A stretch of 63,355 bases of DNA, from contig CAIOTJ010000392.1 in the NCBI GenBank assembly GCA_903861195.1, positions 1 to 63,355 on the forward strand, read 5' to 3'. This document shows positions 8,716 through 18,394 of this stretch, piece after piece. The DNA comes from an uncultured Planctomycetaceae bacterium. Lineage in GTDB: Bacteria; Planctomycetota; Planctomycetia; Planctomycetales; Planctomycetaceae. The notes beneath the pieces were generated by a model. The model was not told where the DNA came from. It did not search any database and saw only the letters and a program-made list of their open reading frames with translations. The first letter of the stretch is position 1. Each line of letters opens with the position of its first letter. The position numbers were made by a program, and so were the translations under genes.

Positions 8716-11673
8716 TCAGCCGTAAGTCCCTGTCCGAGGGGGCCGCATGTCGGCCGTGGCGAAGTGGTGACTTGTGAGGGGGACCGCTGCCGAGAGGGCC
8801 AGCACCACGGCAGGCTCCTGAACGGGCCGGGGCACCTCCTCGCGGGGCAGTTCGAACGAGGCGTCAGCCGCTGGTGCCCGCCGCCACGAGAGCATCGCCA
8901 GAATCGTCGGCAGCAGTACCAGCGAAACCAGCAGGCAAGCTCCCACCCCCAGGGTCAACACCAGCCCCAGGCTGTAAAGGCCGCGGTGTCGGGCGATCAT
9001 CATGGCACCGAAGCCCACCATGGTGGTCAGAGTATTCACCAGAATCGCACTGAAGGCGGTGGAACCGATTTCATAGCGTCCCTTCTGGTGCAGCGAGTCG
9101 TGTACCACGTGCACACCGCCGTCGACGCCAATCCCCATGATCAGCGGGAGCACGATCATGTTCGCCGGATTCAAATCGATTTGGAAATGTCCCATGGTGC
9201 CGAACAACAGCACGGTTCCCGCCATAGGCGGCAGCATCGCCAGGAATGCGAGCTTGACGCTGCGAAAATCGAGCAACAGAACGGAAAAGGCGGCGAACAG
9301 GGCATAGACCCCGGCCTTCTCATAACTCTCCTTGATCGAACGAGAGGCCTCGAAGGTCTGCAGCGGGGTGCCGGTCGCCTCAGGGTCCACCGAGCGAATG
9401 TCGGCGATGAATTCCGCCAGCGGCTCCTGATCCCAAATCTGCTGCTTCGGATAGACTTGCAGCAGCCACTTCTGTCGCGGAGAGACGAACCGATCCACGA
9501 GGGTGGGAGACAGATCTGTGAGAGTGACCGGATCGGTCCTCGAGATCATCGACAGGGCCCGGAAGCTCTGCCAGAGCTCGGTGGTCAGGCGGGTCTGATA
9601 CTCGCGCAGCAGCGACAACTGCCGCGCGTCGTCACACTGGTCCAACCGGTCCAGGAAATTCCCGACCTCCTCAAGCGTCGCCTTCGACAGCGTGCCAGGC
9701 AGCCCCTCGAGCAGGGTCTCTATCTTCTCCAGCTCGGACCCAATCTGGCTGGGATCGACTCCTCGCGGTCCCATCGGGCGCTCGGGAAGCTTCTGCAGCA
9801 TCGAATGGATCGCCTGCACGTACAGCTGGGTCTCTTCAGTGCTGTGGGCGGGGAGCACCGAGGCGATTTCTTCGACCCGGTGGACCGTCGGCAGGGCGAG
9901 GAACTTGGCCTTGAGTTCCCGGGCTTCTTCGGCACTGCTCGCCAGTGAGACTGCAAACAGAAGCGAACTGTCCGACTGTTCGAAGATGCGGTGCTGCACC
10001 TCGACTGGGTCCAAACCCTCGGCCTGCAGATTGAGCAGGTTGTAATCGTACTTCACATCGAAAGCCCGCTGGCCCAGGAAGGCCAGACCCGCGAGGCAGA
10101 TCACGCAGATCGGCAAGGCATGCCTGGAGAGCAGTCGGCGATAGCCATTGGCCTCGATCGGATTGCAGATCATCGTCGGCTTGAGATTCCGGTCGGCGAT
10201 GGCGATGAGGGCGGGCTGCACCACAAATGCGGCTACGAGGAACAGCAGAATGCCCCCCCCCGCGATGACTCCCAATTCAGCCACTCCAGTGAAGTCGGTC
10301 AGCAGGGCGGTGAAAAAGCCAATCGCACTGGTGACGGCGGCGGTGACGGTTCCCGGGCCGATGCTGACCGCCGACTCTCCCAGGGCATCATTCAGATCAT
10401 GTCCATGGTGCCGCAGTTCGATGTAACGCTCGAGAACCACGATCGAAAAATCAACACCAATCCCCAGCAGCATTGCCGCGAATGAAACCGAGAGTATGTT
10501 CAGGTGTCCAATCACCAGGGTGGTGAGTCCGAACGACCACGCCATGCCGATGGCCATGGTGATGGTGGACAGCAGGGGATAGCGGAAACCGCGCAGTCCC
10601 CAGATCAGCAGTGCGGTCACCCCGAAAAACGAGAGGACCGACGCCTGGGTCATCGAGGCCTGGGAGTCGCGCATCTCGTCGCTTTCAAGCACGGGCACTC
10701 CGGTCACTCCCAGACGCACCTCGGGATGTCGTCCCCCCACCTCAGCCATCAGCGACCGCAGCCGCTCAATCACCGGGGCCGGACCATTGAAGTCGTCGCC
10801 ACTGGTCCGGGGCTGCACCTTGAGGAACCCCATCGAGCCGCGGGCATTCATCAGATAGCGGTCGGCGAACTGCGTTTCGATCTGGGCGAACTGCCCCCCC
10901 ATCGCCATCTGCCAAGGGGATTGATAGCGGGCTTTCTCGGCCGAAAACTCCCGCAGGCTGGTTGCCAGCAGGTGAATCTGCCGGACCAGTGGAGCCGCGG
11001 CGATTTCGGCCAGATCGGGAGGCTGTTCCAACGCCCCCTTCAGCTGAAACCGCAGTTCCCGCACCATGCGGTACAGGTTGAGTTTTTTGAAATCCTTCAG
11101 CAGCACCTGGAACTCATCGAGCTGTCCCAACAGCATCTGCAGATCATCCGGACCGGCGAACTGCAGGGCCTTTTCGCGCAGCCCCGCCAGATCGACCCGA
11201 TACAGGGTATTGCGGAAGTGCTCGGTGTCGGCATCCACTTGTTGACCGAGGTCGTCAATCGCCGCCTCAATCTGCTTGACGTCGTCCCCTTCCACCACCA
11301 CCACGATGTCTTCCGAGGCGTCGCCAAACGCGTCGAGATAATTCAGCCAGCGCTGGTGGTAATCGGTCTGGGGATCGATCAGGTCGGCCCGTTTGGTCTT
11401 GAATTTGAGCTGGGTCTGCGTCAGCCAGGTGGCCGCGAGCGCCAGCCCACAGCACACCGTCAGGGTGAGCCAGGGAGAGCGGGCGCTGCCGACGGTGACC
11501 CAGCGCAGGAAGATCTGGAATCGCGACGGTTCGTCTTCGTTGGGTGGATTCAAAGCGTCCATGCTGTGTTTCGCAGTCGCCCGCCTCGGAGAGGTCACAA
11601 CCGCGAATGGTCCGTTGGTCCTGGAAAACGTCCGGTCATCAATCCGAGGATCCATCCCTGGTGCCTGCCGCAA
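8716..11673 (-). CDS. MMPL/RND-family exporter, HpnN-like (hydrophobe/lipid transporter)
   Basis: A 985-residue protein with two repeats of the RND fold: a first helix (WLTLTVCCGLALAATWL), a large periplasmic domain, a block of helices with GIGVDFSIVVLERY, then the second half with its own periplasmic domain and GIGVDGGVHVVHD. The size and the charged GVD motifs match MMPL exporters such as the hopanoid transporter HpnN, which moves lipids towards the outer membrane using proton motive force. The start is TTG at 11673: AGGAGG lies exactly 7 bases upstream, whereas the internal ATGs (residues 7 and 38) have no such site. It follows mlaE-mlaF-mlaD on the same strand after 252 bases, supporting a role in envelope lipid traffic. 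The last 60 residues are a low-complexity tail. Confidence 0.88.
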   Translation of the reverse strand: MRQAPGMDPRIDDRTFSRTNGPFAVVTSPRRATAKHSMDALNPPNEDEPSRFQIFLRWVTVGSARSPWLTLTVCCGLALAATWLTQTQLKFKTKRADLIDPQTDYHQRWLNYLDAFGDASEDIVVVVEGDDVKQIEAAIDDLGQQVDADTEHFRNTLYRVDLAGLREKALQFAGPDDLQMLLGQLDEFQVLLKDFKKLNLYRMVRELRFQLKGALEQPPDLAEIAAAPLVRQIHLLATSLREFSAEKARYQSPWQMAMGGQFAQIETQFADRYLMNARGSMGFLKVQPRTSGDDFNGPAPVIERLRSLMAEVGGRHPEVRLGVTGVPVLESDEMRDSQASMTQASVLSFFGVTALLIWGLRGFRYPLLSTITMAIGMAWSFGLTTLVIGHLNILSVSFAAMLLGIGVDFSIVVLERYIELRHHGHDLNDALGESAVSIGPGTVTAAVTSAIGFFTALLTDFTGVAELGVIAGGGILLFLVAAFVVQPALIAIADRNLKPTMICNPIEANGYRRLLSRHALPICVICLAGLAFLGQRAFDVKYDYNLLNLQAEGLDPVEVQHRIFEQSDSSLLFAVSLASSAEEARELKAKFLALPTVHRVEEIASVLPAHSTEETQLYVQAIHSMLQKLPERPMGPRGVDPSQIGSELEKIETLLEGLPGTLSKATLEEVGNFLDRLDQCDDARQLSLLREYQTRLTTELWQSFRALSMISRTDPVTLTDLSPTLVDRFVSPRQKWLLQVYPKQQIWDQEPLAEFIADIRSVDPEATGTPLQTFEASRSIKESYEKAGVYALFAAFSVLLLDFRSVKLAFLAMLPPMAGTVLLFGTMGHFQIDLNPANMIVLPLIMGIGVDGGVHVVHDSLHQKGRYEIGSTAFSAILVNTLTTMVGFGAMMIARHRGLYSLGLVLTLGVGACLLVSLVLLPTILAMLSWRRAPAADASFELPREEVPRPVQEPAVVLALSAAVPLTSHHFATADMRPPRTGTYG

Positions 11674-11825
11674 AGCGGGTCCTCCTGGTCATCAATCCCG
11701 GGTGATCTCTCGCCTTCGGCGTGGAGAATCACGCCAGAAACGCAGCCGCCCCATCCCTGGGGAGCCGGAAATCGGACGGAATGTAGGGGAAAGCCGAGAT
11801 TCCGGGCAAGATGGGTTTGCGAAAC

Positions 11826-11842
11826 TTTTCATCCTATGAAAA
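11826..11842. repeat. Palindrome in the mlaD-MMPL gap, possible operator or weak 3' hairpin
   Basis: TTTTCAT at 11826-11832 and ATGAAAA at 11836-11842 form a perfect 7-bp inverted repeat with a 3-base spacer. It lies in the 252-base space between the end of mlaD and the TTG start of the MMPL gene. The AT-rich arms stand out against the GC-rich surroundings. It could be a regulator site for the MMPL gene or a weak hairpin after mlaD. Confidence 0.35.
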
Positions 11843-11925
11843 ACTGCCCGCGCAGAATGCTGATGTGACCAATACCACTGACTCGGAAAGGCATCTCCTT
11901 TCTGGTTTCCACGCTGCGCCAGGAT

Positions 11926-12987
11926 TTACTTCAACCCGCTGGACCCCCGCAGGGCTCCGCCGGCGCCAATCAACTCGGGGTGACGGGCGATCTTGTCGGA
12001 GAAGACCCGCAGGTCTTTCATCACGAGGTCGAGATTTTTCATGACCGTGGTGAGCGACGACATGGTCTGCTCAGTCGTGCGGTACAATTGGGGATCATTC
12101 AGCAGCAGGTTGAGAGTCCCGTCTTCGCGATTGATTCCCTTGGAAAACTGGGTCAGATCGAGCGAAAGCACTTCGAGATTTGCAAAGACATTGTCGAGCC
12201 GGGTGACGATCGTGCTGCTCTTTTTCGCAAGGGGTAACGTCGCGTCGTTGATGTTCCCCAGGGCTCCATTGGCCTTCGAAACGGCCGAGGCGATTCCCGC
12301 GATCGTCTCCCGCGTCTCCTCGATCATCTCGGGCATCGCCGCCAGGCTCTTGCGCAGGTTCTCCTGGTTGCGCGGGTCGGCCATCAACTGGTTGGCATTG
12401 CGGGTAGCCTCGCTGAATTCGCGCAGCGACGTCACCGCCTCGACAATCACCGTCTCCAGATCATCCCGGTGCGTGTCGACCAGCGAGTTCACGTTCTTGC
12501 CCACCAGCTTCCACTCGTTGCTTGTCGCTTCGAATGATTCCAGGGTGCTCTGGACGTCCACGCTGAGACGGGTCACCAATTCGACAGGATCTTCGGTGGT
12601 CAAACCGTCGATGTGATCCCCGGCCGACAAATACTGTCGGCTTCTTCCGGGAGCGAATTCGATCGTCGCATCCCCCAGAATCGAGCGGGTCAGGGTCGCC
12701 GGACCGTCTTCATGCAACAGATACTTCTGTCGGATATCCAGGACGAGGTCGACCCCGCCGCGACTGTCATCAAATGTCACCTCACGCACCGACCCGATCA
12801 GGATGCCGCTCTTGCGGACGGGGGTGCCGCGGGTCACCCCGGGGGCCTTCTCGAAATGGACGATGATCGTGTAGCGCCGCTGCCAGACATTGTCGAGTTC
12901 GCCAAACCGGATGATCAATCCGCCGGCGACCAGCAGGGCCATCAGCACCAGCAGCCCCACACGGAATTCCTTGCGTTGATCGGACAT
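11926..12987 (-). CDS. mlaD: MlaD-like MCE-domain protein (phospholipid/lipid ABC transporter periplasmic subunit)
   Basis: 353 residues: a single N-terminal membrane anchor (GLLVLMALLVAGGLIIRFG), an MCE domain at about 35-125 (YTIIVHFEKAPGVTRGTPVRKSGILIGSV through TIEFAPG), then a long helical region of about 200 residues rich in short repeats of predicted coiled-coil character. MCE proteins form hexameric rings that shuttle lipids between the inner membrane and outer envelope with MlaE/MlaF. The long helical tail resembles the tube-forming extensions of larger MCE proteins rather than the short E. coli MlaD. It starts 12 bases after the mlaF stop, so the two are clearly co-transcribed. Confidence 0.9.
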   Translation of the reverse strand: MSDQRKEFRVGLLVLMALLVAGGLIIRFGELDNVWQRRYTIIVHFEKAPGVTRGTPVRKSGILIGSVREVTFDDSRGGVDLVLDIRQKYLLHEDGPATLTRSILGDATIEFAPGRSRQYLSAGDHIDGLTTEDPVELVTRLSVDVQSTLESFEATSNEWKLVGKNVNSLVDTHRDDLETVIVEAVTSLREFSEATRNANQLMADPRNQENLRKSLAAMPEMIEETRETIAGIASAVSKANGALGNINDATLPLAKKSSTIVTRLDNVFANLEVLSLDLTQFSKGINREDGTLNLLLNDPQLYRTTEQTMSSLTTVMKNLDLVMKDLRVFSDKIARHPELIGAGGALRGSSGLK

Positions 12988-12999
12988 TTGGGTAGATCC

Positions 13000-13809
13000 T
13001 TATCGGGTGGCCATCTCGAGCAGGCGTTCCCCCGCCTGGCCGTGGACAAACTGGTAGACCCGGGGATCGGGGGCCGAAAACGCCTCAGCGGGGGTGCCGT
13101 CAAAAATGATCTGCGGTTCGTCGGCCCCCAGGCGGGAAATCGGGTAGAGCATGATCACCCGGTCGACGGTACGCCCCACGGTGACCATGTCATGAGTGAC
13201 GACGATGCTGGTGATGGGACGACGGGCCCGCACCTGCAGGATCAGCTCGTTGATCACGTCGCTCATGATCGGGTCGAGCCCGGTGGTGGGCTCGTCGTAA
13301 AGCATGATTTCCGGAGCCAGCGCCAGGGCGCGGGCCAGCCCCACCCGCTTGCGCATCCCTCCCGACAACTCGGCTGGTTTCTTGGTGGCCACAGAGCCAG
13401 GCAGGCCCACCTCGCGCAATCGTTCCTGCACGATGACGGCGATTTCGCTTTCCGGCAGTCGCGTATTCTGCCGCAGGCCAAACGCCACGTTGTCGGCGAC
13501 CGACAGGCTGTCGAACAGCGCCGCCTGCTGGAAGACGTAGCCAAACCGCAGGCGTTCACGGGTCAGCTGCTGCTCACTGCGCCCGGCGATCGGTTCACCA
13601 TCGAGCAGTACGCTTCCTGTCGAGGGTGACAACAGGCCGATCATCAGCTTCAGCGTGACACTCTTGCCGCAGCCACTCTCCCCAATGATCGCGACCGATT
13701 CCCCCCGACGGATCGTGAATGACACGTCGCGCAGCACCTGCTGGTGCCCGAACTGCCGGTGCACCTGGTGGAATTCGAGGATGGGAGGAGCTTCAGCTTC
13801 GGGAGACAC
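13000..13809 (-). CDS. mlaF: ABC transporter ATP-binding protein, MlaF type
   Basis: The 269-residue ATPase has Walker A (GESGCGKS), Q-loop ([14 protein letters not shown]), signature [15 protein letters not shown], Walker B with [13 protein letters not shown], and switch His in VVTHDM. The pattern is that of the MlaF/Ttg2A subfamily, which drives lipid movement through MlaE with an MCE protein. The start is GTG at 13809 (residues [12 protein letters not shown] follow), 10 bases after the mlaE stop; no strong Shine-Dalgarno is visible, which suggests re-initiation after mlaE. Confidence 0.93.
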   Translation of the reverse strand: MSPEAEAPPILEFHQVHRQFGHQQVLRDVSFTIRRGESVAIIGESGCGKSVTLKLMIGLLSPSTGSVLLDGEPIAGRSEQQLTRERLRFGYVFQQAALFDSLSVADNVAFGLRQNTRLPESEIAVIVQERLREVGLPGSVATKKPAELSGGMRKRVGLARALALAPEIMLYDEPTTGLDPIMSDVINELILQVRARRPITSIVVTHDMVTVGRTVDRVIMLYPISRLGADEPQIIFDGTPAEAFSAPDPRVYQFVHGQAGERLLEMATR

Positions 13810-13819
13810 AGGACGAGAA

Positions 13820-14659
13820 TCAGTTGAAGGTGGTGGTCATCAACCCGGTGAGGGGATACAGCGCATTCAGCAGGATGCCGAGGAAGAAATCGATCACCAG
13901 AATCGCAACAAACCCATAGACAAACGCCTGCGTCGCTGCTTCGCCGACCCCCTCGGCCCCCGCCTTGCAGGAGAACCCACGCTGGCATGCGACGATCGAA
14001 ATCGCCCCACCGAAAAAGACCGCCTTGACAATCCCCCCGATGAGGTCAAACCAGTTGATGAACTCCTCGGTATGGGTCCAGTAGTGATGCCCATCCACAC
14101 CGCAGACACGGGTGGCAAAGAACCAGCCGCCCAAGACTCCGGCGGCATCAGCCAGCACGGTCAGGATCGGGACCATCACGACACTGGCCACAAACCGGGG
14201 GACCACGAGGTAGTGCATCGGGTTGGCCCCCAAAACCCGCAGGGCGTCGATCTGCTCAGTGATCTTCATTGTGCCGAGCTCGGCCGCCATCGCGCAACCC
14301 ACCCGCCCCGCAAGCATGGTGGCCGCCAGTACCGGCCCCAACTCCTTGACCAGCGAGATGTTAATCACCGCTCCCAGATTGGTCTCCAGATGCATGTACC
14401 GCAATTGGTCATACGACTGCACGGCCATCACCATCCCGATGAAGCCGCCGGTCGTGATCACCACCGGAATGCTCTCGTACCCGATCTGATACAGTGCGCT
14501 CACCAGCACCGACCGCCGCCAGCGGTGCGTCAGCAGCCACACCAGAAGTTCACATGTGAACAACGCCAGCTGACCGGTATCCTGCACAAAGGCCAGCGTC
14601 AGCTGACCCAACCGCTGGATGAGATCAGGACGTTCGAGTACGACCGGACCAGACGACAT
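13820..14659 (-). CDS. mlaE: MlaE family lipid ABC transporter permease
   Basis: 279 residues with five to six transmembrane helices and the MlaE core: [57 protein letters not shown], and [11 protein letters not shown]. The EQIDAL coupling-helix motif contacts MlaF. I start at ATG 14659, which has GAGGGG about 6 bases upstream; an in-frame extension to 14830 has no ribosome site and looks non-coding. As first gene of the mlaE-mlaF-mlaD block it forms an inner-membrane lipid transporter. Confidence 0.92.
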   Translation of the reverse strand: MSSGPVVLERPDLIQRLGQLTLAFVQDTGQLALFTCELLVWLLTHRWRRSVLVSALYQIGYESIPVVITTGGFIGMVMAVQSYDQLRYMHLETNLGAVINISLVKELGPVLAATMLAGRVGCAMAAELGTMKITEQIDALRVLGANPMHYLVVPRFVASVVMVPILTVLADAAGVLGGWFFATRVCGVDGHHYWTHTEEFINWFDLIGGIVKAVFFGGAISIVACQRGFSCKAGAEGVGEAATQAFVYGFVAILVIDFFLGILLNALYPLTGLMTTTFN

Positions 14660-14949
14660 CAAGACCCCTCTGCAAAACACTTGCCCCACGGCTGCCTCAA
14701 CAGAGAGCCGACCAATTCGGGGTGGAACGTACCCAAATCGACAGAACGGGGCGAGATCAGTTCCCAGGGAGCCCCCGGCAAAACAGGCAATCCGGCCAAG
14801 ATGGTGAACCGGGGCGGGTTCGCATAGCATGTTTTCTCAGCGGGTTCAGTCGATTGGAGGGGTGTGAGCCATTTCCATGGAACCTGCCGGTATTCCTCAC
14901 CGGGTTCCCGGTGGCCCGACCTGTGTTTCTCCTGTGCTGTGTCATCCCT

Positions 14950-17022
14950 ATGTTTGTTTTCGCACGCTGTCTGACTGGGGTCTGGTGTTTCCCGGCCCTC
15001 GTTGTCTGGTCGCTCACCACGGCCGCGGCGGGCGATGCTCCCGCGGGCGTTTGGACTCCCGCCCAGATCATGAAATACAGGCAGATCAGCGACCTGGCAC
15101 TCGAACCGGGAGGAGGCCGGCTGGCATTCGTCGTGTCGAATCCCTGGATGGATGACGAACACAGCGAATGGCTGACTCAGATCCACATTGCCTCCACTCT
15201 GGGAGGAGACTCGTTCGAGCTGACCCGGGGGGACAAATCGTGCACCGCCCCAGAGTGGAGCCCCGATGGAACCTGGATCGCCTTTCTTTCGAGTCGCGGC
15301 GGAAAAACCAACAACCTCTGGCGGATACGCGTCGGCGGTGGCGAAGCTGAACAACTGACTGAGGAACGCGGGGGAATCACAGCGTTTCAATGGTCACCCG
15401 ATGGAACCGTTATCGCCTTTGTGATGCCCGACCCCAAAACCGATGCCGAGGAACGGGCCGAACGCGAACGGAACGATGCGGTATTGGTCGATGAACATCC
15501 CAAGTTCAGCCGGTTGTACGTGGTGGAAGTCGACTCCGCTCCGGGACACGTACGGCAGGTGCGGCGACTGACCGGTGGACCGGCTCATGTCGGGAGCGGA
15601 CAACCGGGACGGGTGTTCGATTGGTCCCCCGATTCACGGCAAATCGCTTACACAGTGCAACCCAGTCCCAGGGTGGACGATTGGCTGCTGTCAGACATCG
15701 CCCTGCTCGATGTCGATACGGGCAAGAGCCGGGTGATTGCCGCGACTGCGGCATCCGAATCGCAGCCCCGATTTTCGCCCGACGGTTCGCAACTCGCGTT
15801 CCTTGCCAGCTCCATTCCTCCCCGGTGGGCCTACGCCGCTCGGATCCAAATCCTGGACCTGCAGGGAGAGGTACCACGGGCACTGGCGACCACCTGGGAC
15901 GAGAAGCCCAACCTGGTTGGCTGGAACCATGCCGGCACGGCGGTGATCGCCTCGGAGGTTGATCGCACCGTCTCGCGGTTGTGGGAGGTGCCTGTCAACG
16001 GGGGCGAACCGGTCGCACTGACACCGGCTGACCGGATGGTTGTCCAACCGGTACTCGATTCCAGCCGCGAAATGCTCGCCTTCACCAGCGAGAGTCCCAC
16101 GACGGCGGCCGAGGCCTGGGTTTCATTGACCGATTCGTTCGAGCCCCGTCAGGTCAGCCAGGTGCAGCAACTATCCGCTTGGCCGCTGCCCGAGACGAGA
16201 GTAGTCTCCTGGAAGTCGGCCGACCAACGCGAGATTGAAGGGTTATTGACACTGCCCCATGGCATTCCTCCCCGGAAGCTGCCACTGCTGGTGGTGATCC
16301 ACGGAGGTCCGACCGGGGTGTTCCAGCAGACTTCCCTGTTGTCGCGCAGCCCTTATCCTTTGGTGGCATTCGCAGCGAAGGGATTCGCGATTCTCCGCTG
16401 CAACGTACGGGGCAGCAGCGGTTACGGACGGGAATTTCGCTTCGCCAATGAGGCCGATTGGGGAGGCGGCGACCTGGACGATCTGGTCTCAGGGATCGAT
16501 TCGCTCGTGGCCGACGGGCTGGTCGATCCCGAGCGTCTCGGGGTGATGGGCTGGAGCTACGGTGGCTTCCTGACCAGTTGGACCATCTCACAAACAACGC
16601 GGTTCAAGGCTGCTTCCGTGGGGGCGGGGGTGACCAACCTCATTTCGTTCACAGGCACGGCCGACATCGCGGGATTCATTCCCGACTATTTCCGGGGAGA
16701 ATTCTGGTCTGATTCCACCCGTTGGCGCGAGCGATCCCCGGTGTTCCAGGCCAAATCGATTCGCACGCCCACCCTCATTCAACATGGGGATCGCGACCTG
16801 CGGGTCCCCATTTCCCAAGGGTATGAACTGCACAACGCCCTGCGGCGGCAAAACGTGCCCGTCCAGATGGTGGTTTATCCCCGGCAACCGCATGCCATCC
16901 AGGAACCCAAACTGCTGCTCGACGCCATGGAACGGAACCTCGCGTGGTTCGAACGCTGGCTGCTGAAAAATCCAGATTCCCCGTCAGGAAGCGGAGCTCC
17001 CTCACCACCAGAAGGGCAGTGA
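14950..17022 (+). CDS. Secreted S9 family peptidase (prolyl oligopeptidase/acylaminoacyl-peptidase-like)
   Basis: 690 residues: a signal peptide (GVWCFPALVVWSLTTAAAG), then a beta-propeller of WD40/TolB-like repeats (EWSPDGTWIAFLSSRGG, QWSPDGTVIAFV, DWSPDSRQIAYTV, RFSPDGSQLAFLA), then a C-terminal alpha/beta-hydrolase domain. The catalytic triad can be placed: Ser536 in GWSYGG, Asp616 in HGDRDLRVP, His648 in PRQPHAIQ. Such enzymes cut oligopeptides after proline or remove acylated residues; export implies peptide scavenging in the periplasm. An upstream in-frame extension to 14722 is possible, but ATG 14950 sits directly before the signal peptide. No good Shine-Dalgarno is visible. Convergent with the next gene, 2 bases between stops. 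Confidence 0.9.
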   Translation: MFVFARCLTGVWCFPALVVWSLTTAAAGDAPAGVWTPAQIMKYRQISDLALEPGGGRLAFVVSNPWMDDEHSEWLTQIHIASTLGGDSFELTRGDKSCTAPEWSPDGTWIAFLSSRGGKTNNLWRIRVGGGEAEQLTEERGGITAFQWSPDGTVIAFVMPDPKTDAEERAERERNDAVLVDEHPKFSRLYVVEVDSAPGHVRQVRRLTGGPAHVGSGQPGRVFDWSPDSRQIAYTVQPSPRVDDWLLSDIALLDVDTGKSRVIAATAASESQPRFSPDGSQLAFLASSIPPRWAYAARIQILDLQGEVPRALATTWDEKPNLVGWNHAGTAVIASEVDRTVSRLWEVPVNGGEPVALTPADRMVVQPVLDSSREMLAFTSESPTTAAEAWVSLTDSFEPRQVSQVQQLSAWPLPETRVVSWKSADQREIEGLLTLPHGIPPRKLPLLVVIHGGPTGVFQQTSLLSRSPYPLVAFAAKGFAILRCNVRGSSGYGREFRFANEADWGGGDLDDLVSGIDSLVADGLVDPERLGVMGWSYGGFLTSWTISQTTRFKAASVGAGVTNLISFTGTADIAGFIPDYFRGEFWSDSTRWRERSPVFQAKSIRTPTLIQHGDRDLRVPISQGYELHNALRRQNVPVQMVVYPRQPHAIQEPKLLLDAMERNLAWFERWLLKNPDSPSGSGAPSPPEGQ

Positions 17023-17024
17023 AG

Positions 17025-18161
17025 TCAGGTGGGCCCCACGGGACCCGAAGTGCGTGCGAACGAATACGGCTCCTCGACCGTCAGAAACAGAATCAGGGCA
17101 GCCGCGACGCTGACGGCCCCCGCCATGATCATCAAGAGCAGATACGCCGGAAGAGACAGTACGGTGTCGGCTCCCCCCGTGATTCGCTGCCATCCCAGAA
17201 ACACAGCGTGCAGCATCAATCCGTGGATCAGATAGAAGGAATAGCTGATCAATCCCAACCGGCGAAACATTGGATGCGACAGAACCCGCCCTGTCACAGA
17301 CTCGGGAGTCTTCGCCAGATCGTAGAGCAGCACGACCAGGCACAGCAGAATCCAGCGCTGAACAACGTCCACCTGGTAGGTGATCAGCAACCAGCGGGCC
17401 AGTGGGACCACGGCCAACAACCCGACCAGCCCCCACCCTGGCAGCCGGGGCGCGACTGGTGACTGCGTCACCTCCCAGACCAGCCCACCTGTCAACAGCA
17501 CGCCAAACTTGATGAGCGGCTGCTCTGGCTGACTGGGTGCGGACTGCAAAATCCAGACCGAACCCAGTGCAAGTAGAATGATTCGCGTAGCCCGACTCCA
17601 CGACCGCAACCGCAGTGTTTCAATTAAAACGGGCCACCCCAAATAGGCGGCCAATTCGAAACTGAGCGACCAGGCCACCGTCATGAGGGGAGGAATCGCG
17701 AAAACCCCCGGCAATAGAACCAGATTGGCCACGAGGTAACCTGCTCCCGTCGGCCAAAACGGCTGGGGAATCTTGCTCTGGCTGGGAATCAGCCACATCA
17801 GCCCCACGTACAACCCGAACACGACGAGAAAAGTGGGATAAATCCGCTGCATTCGCCGAGCGAGATAGCGTCCGAACGGGCGCGCTTCGCGGAGCAGCGA
17901 TCCGTAAATCAGGAAGCCACTCAGCAGAAAAAACAAATCGACCCCCAGGGACCCAACGTCCAGCAACTGGAACAGGATCTGAACGACCCCGTGATCAGCA
18001 GTCCAGGGCGTCGCCAGTGTGCAAAAGTGTTTTCCGAACACCAACAACGCGGCCACTCCCCGGGCCCCATCCAATGCGGGAGACCGAGCGGCCAGCACTG
18101 GCCACCGGTTCTCAGATCCGCTGGGAAACAACAGGCGAGACAACACCAGGAGTGAGTTCAT
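17025..18161 (-). CDS. Acyltransferase 3 family membrane protein (OafA/YrhL-like)
   Basis: 378 residues with about ten helices. The N terminus has the family hallmark LDGARGVAALLVFGKHF (RGxAAxxV followed by the catalytic-type His), then GSLGVDLFFLLSGFLIYGSLLR and YLARRMQRIYPTF, all typical of acyltransferase 3 proteins that acylate sugars of polysaccharides, glycolipids or peptidoglycan at the membrane. The acceptor cannot be inferred. ATG 18161 follows a TTG at 18164; neither has a clear ribosome site. The gene is divergent from rpsB and ends 2 bases from the S9 peptidase stop. Confidence 0.88.
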   Translation of the reverse strand: MNSLLVLSRLLFPSGSENRWPVLAARSPALDGARGVAALLVFGKHFCTLATPWTADHGVVQILFQLLDVGSLGVDLFFLLSGFLIYGSLLREARPFGRYLARRMQRIYPTFLVVFGLYVGLMWLIPSQSKIPQPFWPTGAGYLVANLVLLPGVFAIPPLMTVAWSLSFELAAYLGWPVLIETLRLRSWSRATRIILLALGSVWILQSAPSQPEQPLIKFGVLLTGGLVWEVTQSPVAPRLPGWGLVGLLAVVPLARWLLITYQVDVVQRWILLCLVVLLYDLAKTPESVTGRVLSHPMFRRLGLISYSFYLIHGLMLHAVFLGWQRITGGADTVLSLPAYLLLMIMAGAVSVAAALILFLTVEEPYSFARTSGPVGPT

Positions 18162-18262
18162 CAAGAGTCGGGGAGCCAGGTATCGCGTGGGCGAGTCAGG
18201 CGGTCCACCCCAGTTTCGAACAGGCAGTCACGATGTGCAACAGCGGGAACGATCGCGGCCGT

Positions 18263-18292
18263 TTGACGGAGACGGGTCGACTCCGCTACACT
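18263..18292 (+). promoter_or_regulatory. Probable sigma-70 promoter of rpsB
   Basis: TTGACG at 18263-18268 and TACACT at 18287-18292 are separated by 18 bases, giving 5/6 and 4/6 matches to the -35 and -10 consensus. Transcription would begin near 18299 and give an untranslated leader of about 95 bases before the GTG of rpsB. Confidence 0.65.
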
Positions 18293-18295
18293 CCT

Positions 18296-18316
18296 CGGCT
18301 TGGCTGGTCCAAGCCG
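18296..18316 (+). promoter_or_regulatory. Hairpin at the start of the rpsB leader
   Basis: CGGCTTGG (18296-18303) and CCAAGCCG (18309-18316) form a perfect 8-bp stem with a 5-base loop, right at the predicted transcript start. Ribosomal protein S2 regulates its own mRNA in several bacteria, so this could be part of an S2 control element or simply a 5' stabiliser. I cannot match it to a known S2 leader family. Confidence 0.4.
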
Positions 18317-18394
18317 CGTTGGCATGGACATCCTGACAGTTCTTCATTTTGACTGCGGCTCCCTGAGCACTATCGGGGATAGGAGTACGCGACT

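Noticed and set aside
8617-11868. Two long plus-strand frames opposite the MMPL transporter
   Set aside because: Both mirror the codon pattern of the MMPL gene on the other strand and show no protein family features.
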